Origin: RSA11 sp965652565
GTDB lineage: Bacteria; Actinomycetota; Thermoleophilia; Solirubrobacterales; 70-9
Reading direction: 5' to 3'
Length of the DNA: 42,886 nucleotides
Assembly: GCA_965652565.1 (NCBI GenBank)
Contig: CBFGWL010000015.1
Span: 1-42,886, forward strand
Part shown: one piece after another, positions 42,851-42,886 of the stretch
How the letters are laid out: the number at the start of each line of letters is the position of its first letter
How positions within the stretch are numbered: position 1 is the stretch's first letter
Program-made: the position numbers and the translations under genes
The notes under the pieces: generated by a model
The model's database searches: none
The model's input: the letters and a program-made list of their open reading frames with translations, nothing else
What the model was told of the DNA's origin: nothing

Positions 42851-42886
42851 GTGGCGCAGCGCACGCCCACGCAGACGCCGCCCGCG
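42851..42886 (+). CDS. Possible start of next gene (cut by window edge)
   Basis: GTG 42851, with GGGAGGG about 10 nt before it, opens a frame reading VAQRTPTQTPPA to the window end. Only 12 codons are visible, so no product can be named. The spacing after the previous stop fits a cotranscribed gene. Confidence 0.3.
   Translation, partial: MAQRTPTQTPPA

Overview
The window is very GC-rich, dense with GTG and TTG starts and 1-4 bp start/stop overlaps, and carries families typical of Actinobacteria (HtaA haem proteins, a PucR-type regulator, DUF5995, DUF2993 and DUF6457 proteins). A deep-branching actinobacterium of the Thermoleophilia/Solirubrobacterales kind fits best. This is inferred from gene content and composition; no rRNA or tRNA gene is present. 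I see no insertion sequence, prophage, CRISPR array or integration site, and no gene-free stretch above 300 bp.

Layout. 1-6583 (minus): a flavin monooxygenase cut by the window edge, a secreted RTX-type repeat protein, and an acetone-carboxylase-like pair. In that pair the alpha-like subunit carries a gamma-like domain fused to its C terminus. 6746-14200: DUF5995 protein, PucR-type regulator, DUF2993 lipid-binding-like protein, alpha/beta hydrolase, MMPL exporter and metallophosphoesterase. 14226-14340: two copies of a 60-bp repeat. 14345-19101: a molybdenum cofactor cluster (mog, moaC, a moaD-moaE fusion, moeA, mobA, a DUF6457 protein, moaA). 19346-22279: type III glutamine synthetase and a BON-domain protein.

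22312-30112 (minus) is the most interesting part: nine tightly coupled genes for haem capture and use. In transcription order they are an HtaA protein, a HugZ-like haem-degrading enzyme, a binding-protein-dependent haem/iron ABC transporter (HmuT, HmuU, HmuV), a second HtaA protein, a membrane-anchored PKD protein, an ExbB/TolQ-type channel protein and a DUF2149 protein. The DUF2149 membrane helix resembles that of ExbD. Two tandem 14-bp palindromes with DtxR/IdeR-like TTAGG half-sites lie just upstream. The set looks like iron-regulated haem uptake joined to a proton-driven TonB/ExbBD-like motor, which is unexpected in a lineage usually regarded as single-membraned.

30317-42886: a Ser/Thr kinase, a Usp-like membrane protein, a sigma-70 factor with a short coupled leader ORF, an acyl-CoA oxidase/dehydrogenase behind a 28-bp operator-like palindrome, a flippase-like membrane protein, a cold-shock protein, a DUF488 protein, a GreA-like factor lacking a key tip aspartate, glutamate dehydrogenase flanked by inverted copies of a short repeat, a NarL-type two-component pair, and small basic or membrane proteins. 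Glutamine synthetase and glutamate dehydrogenase give this stretch an ammonium-assimilation theme.
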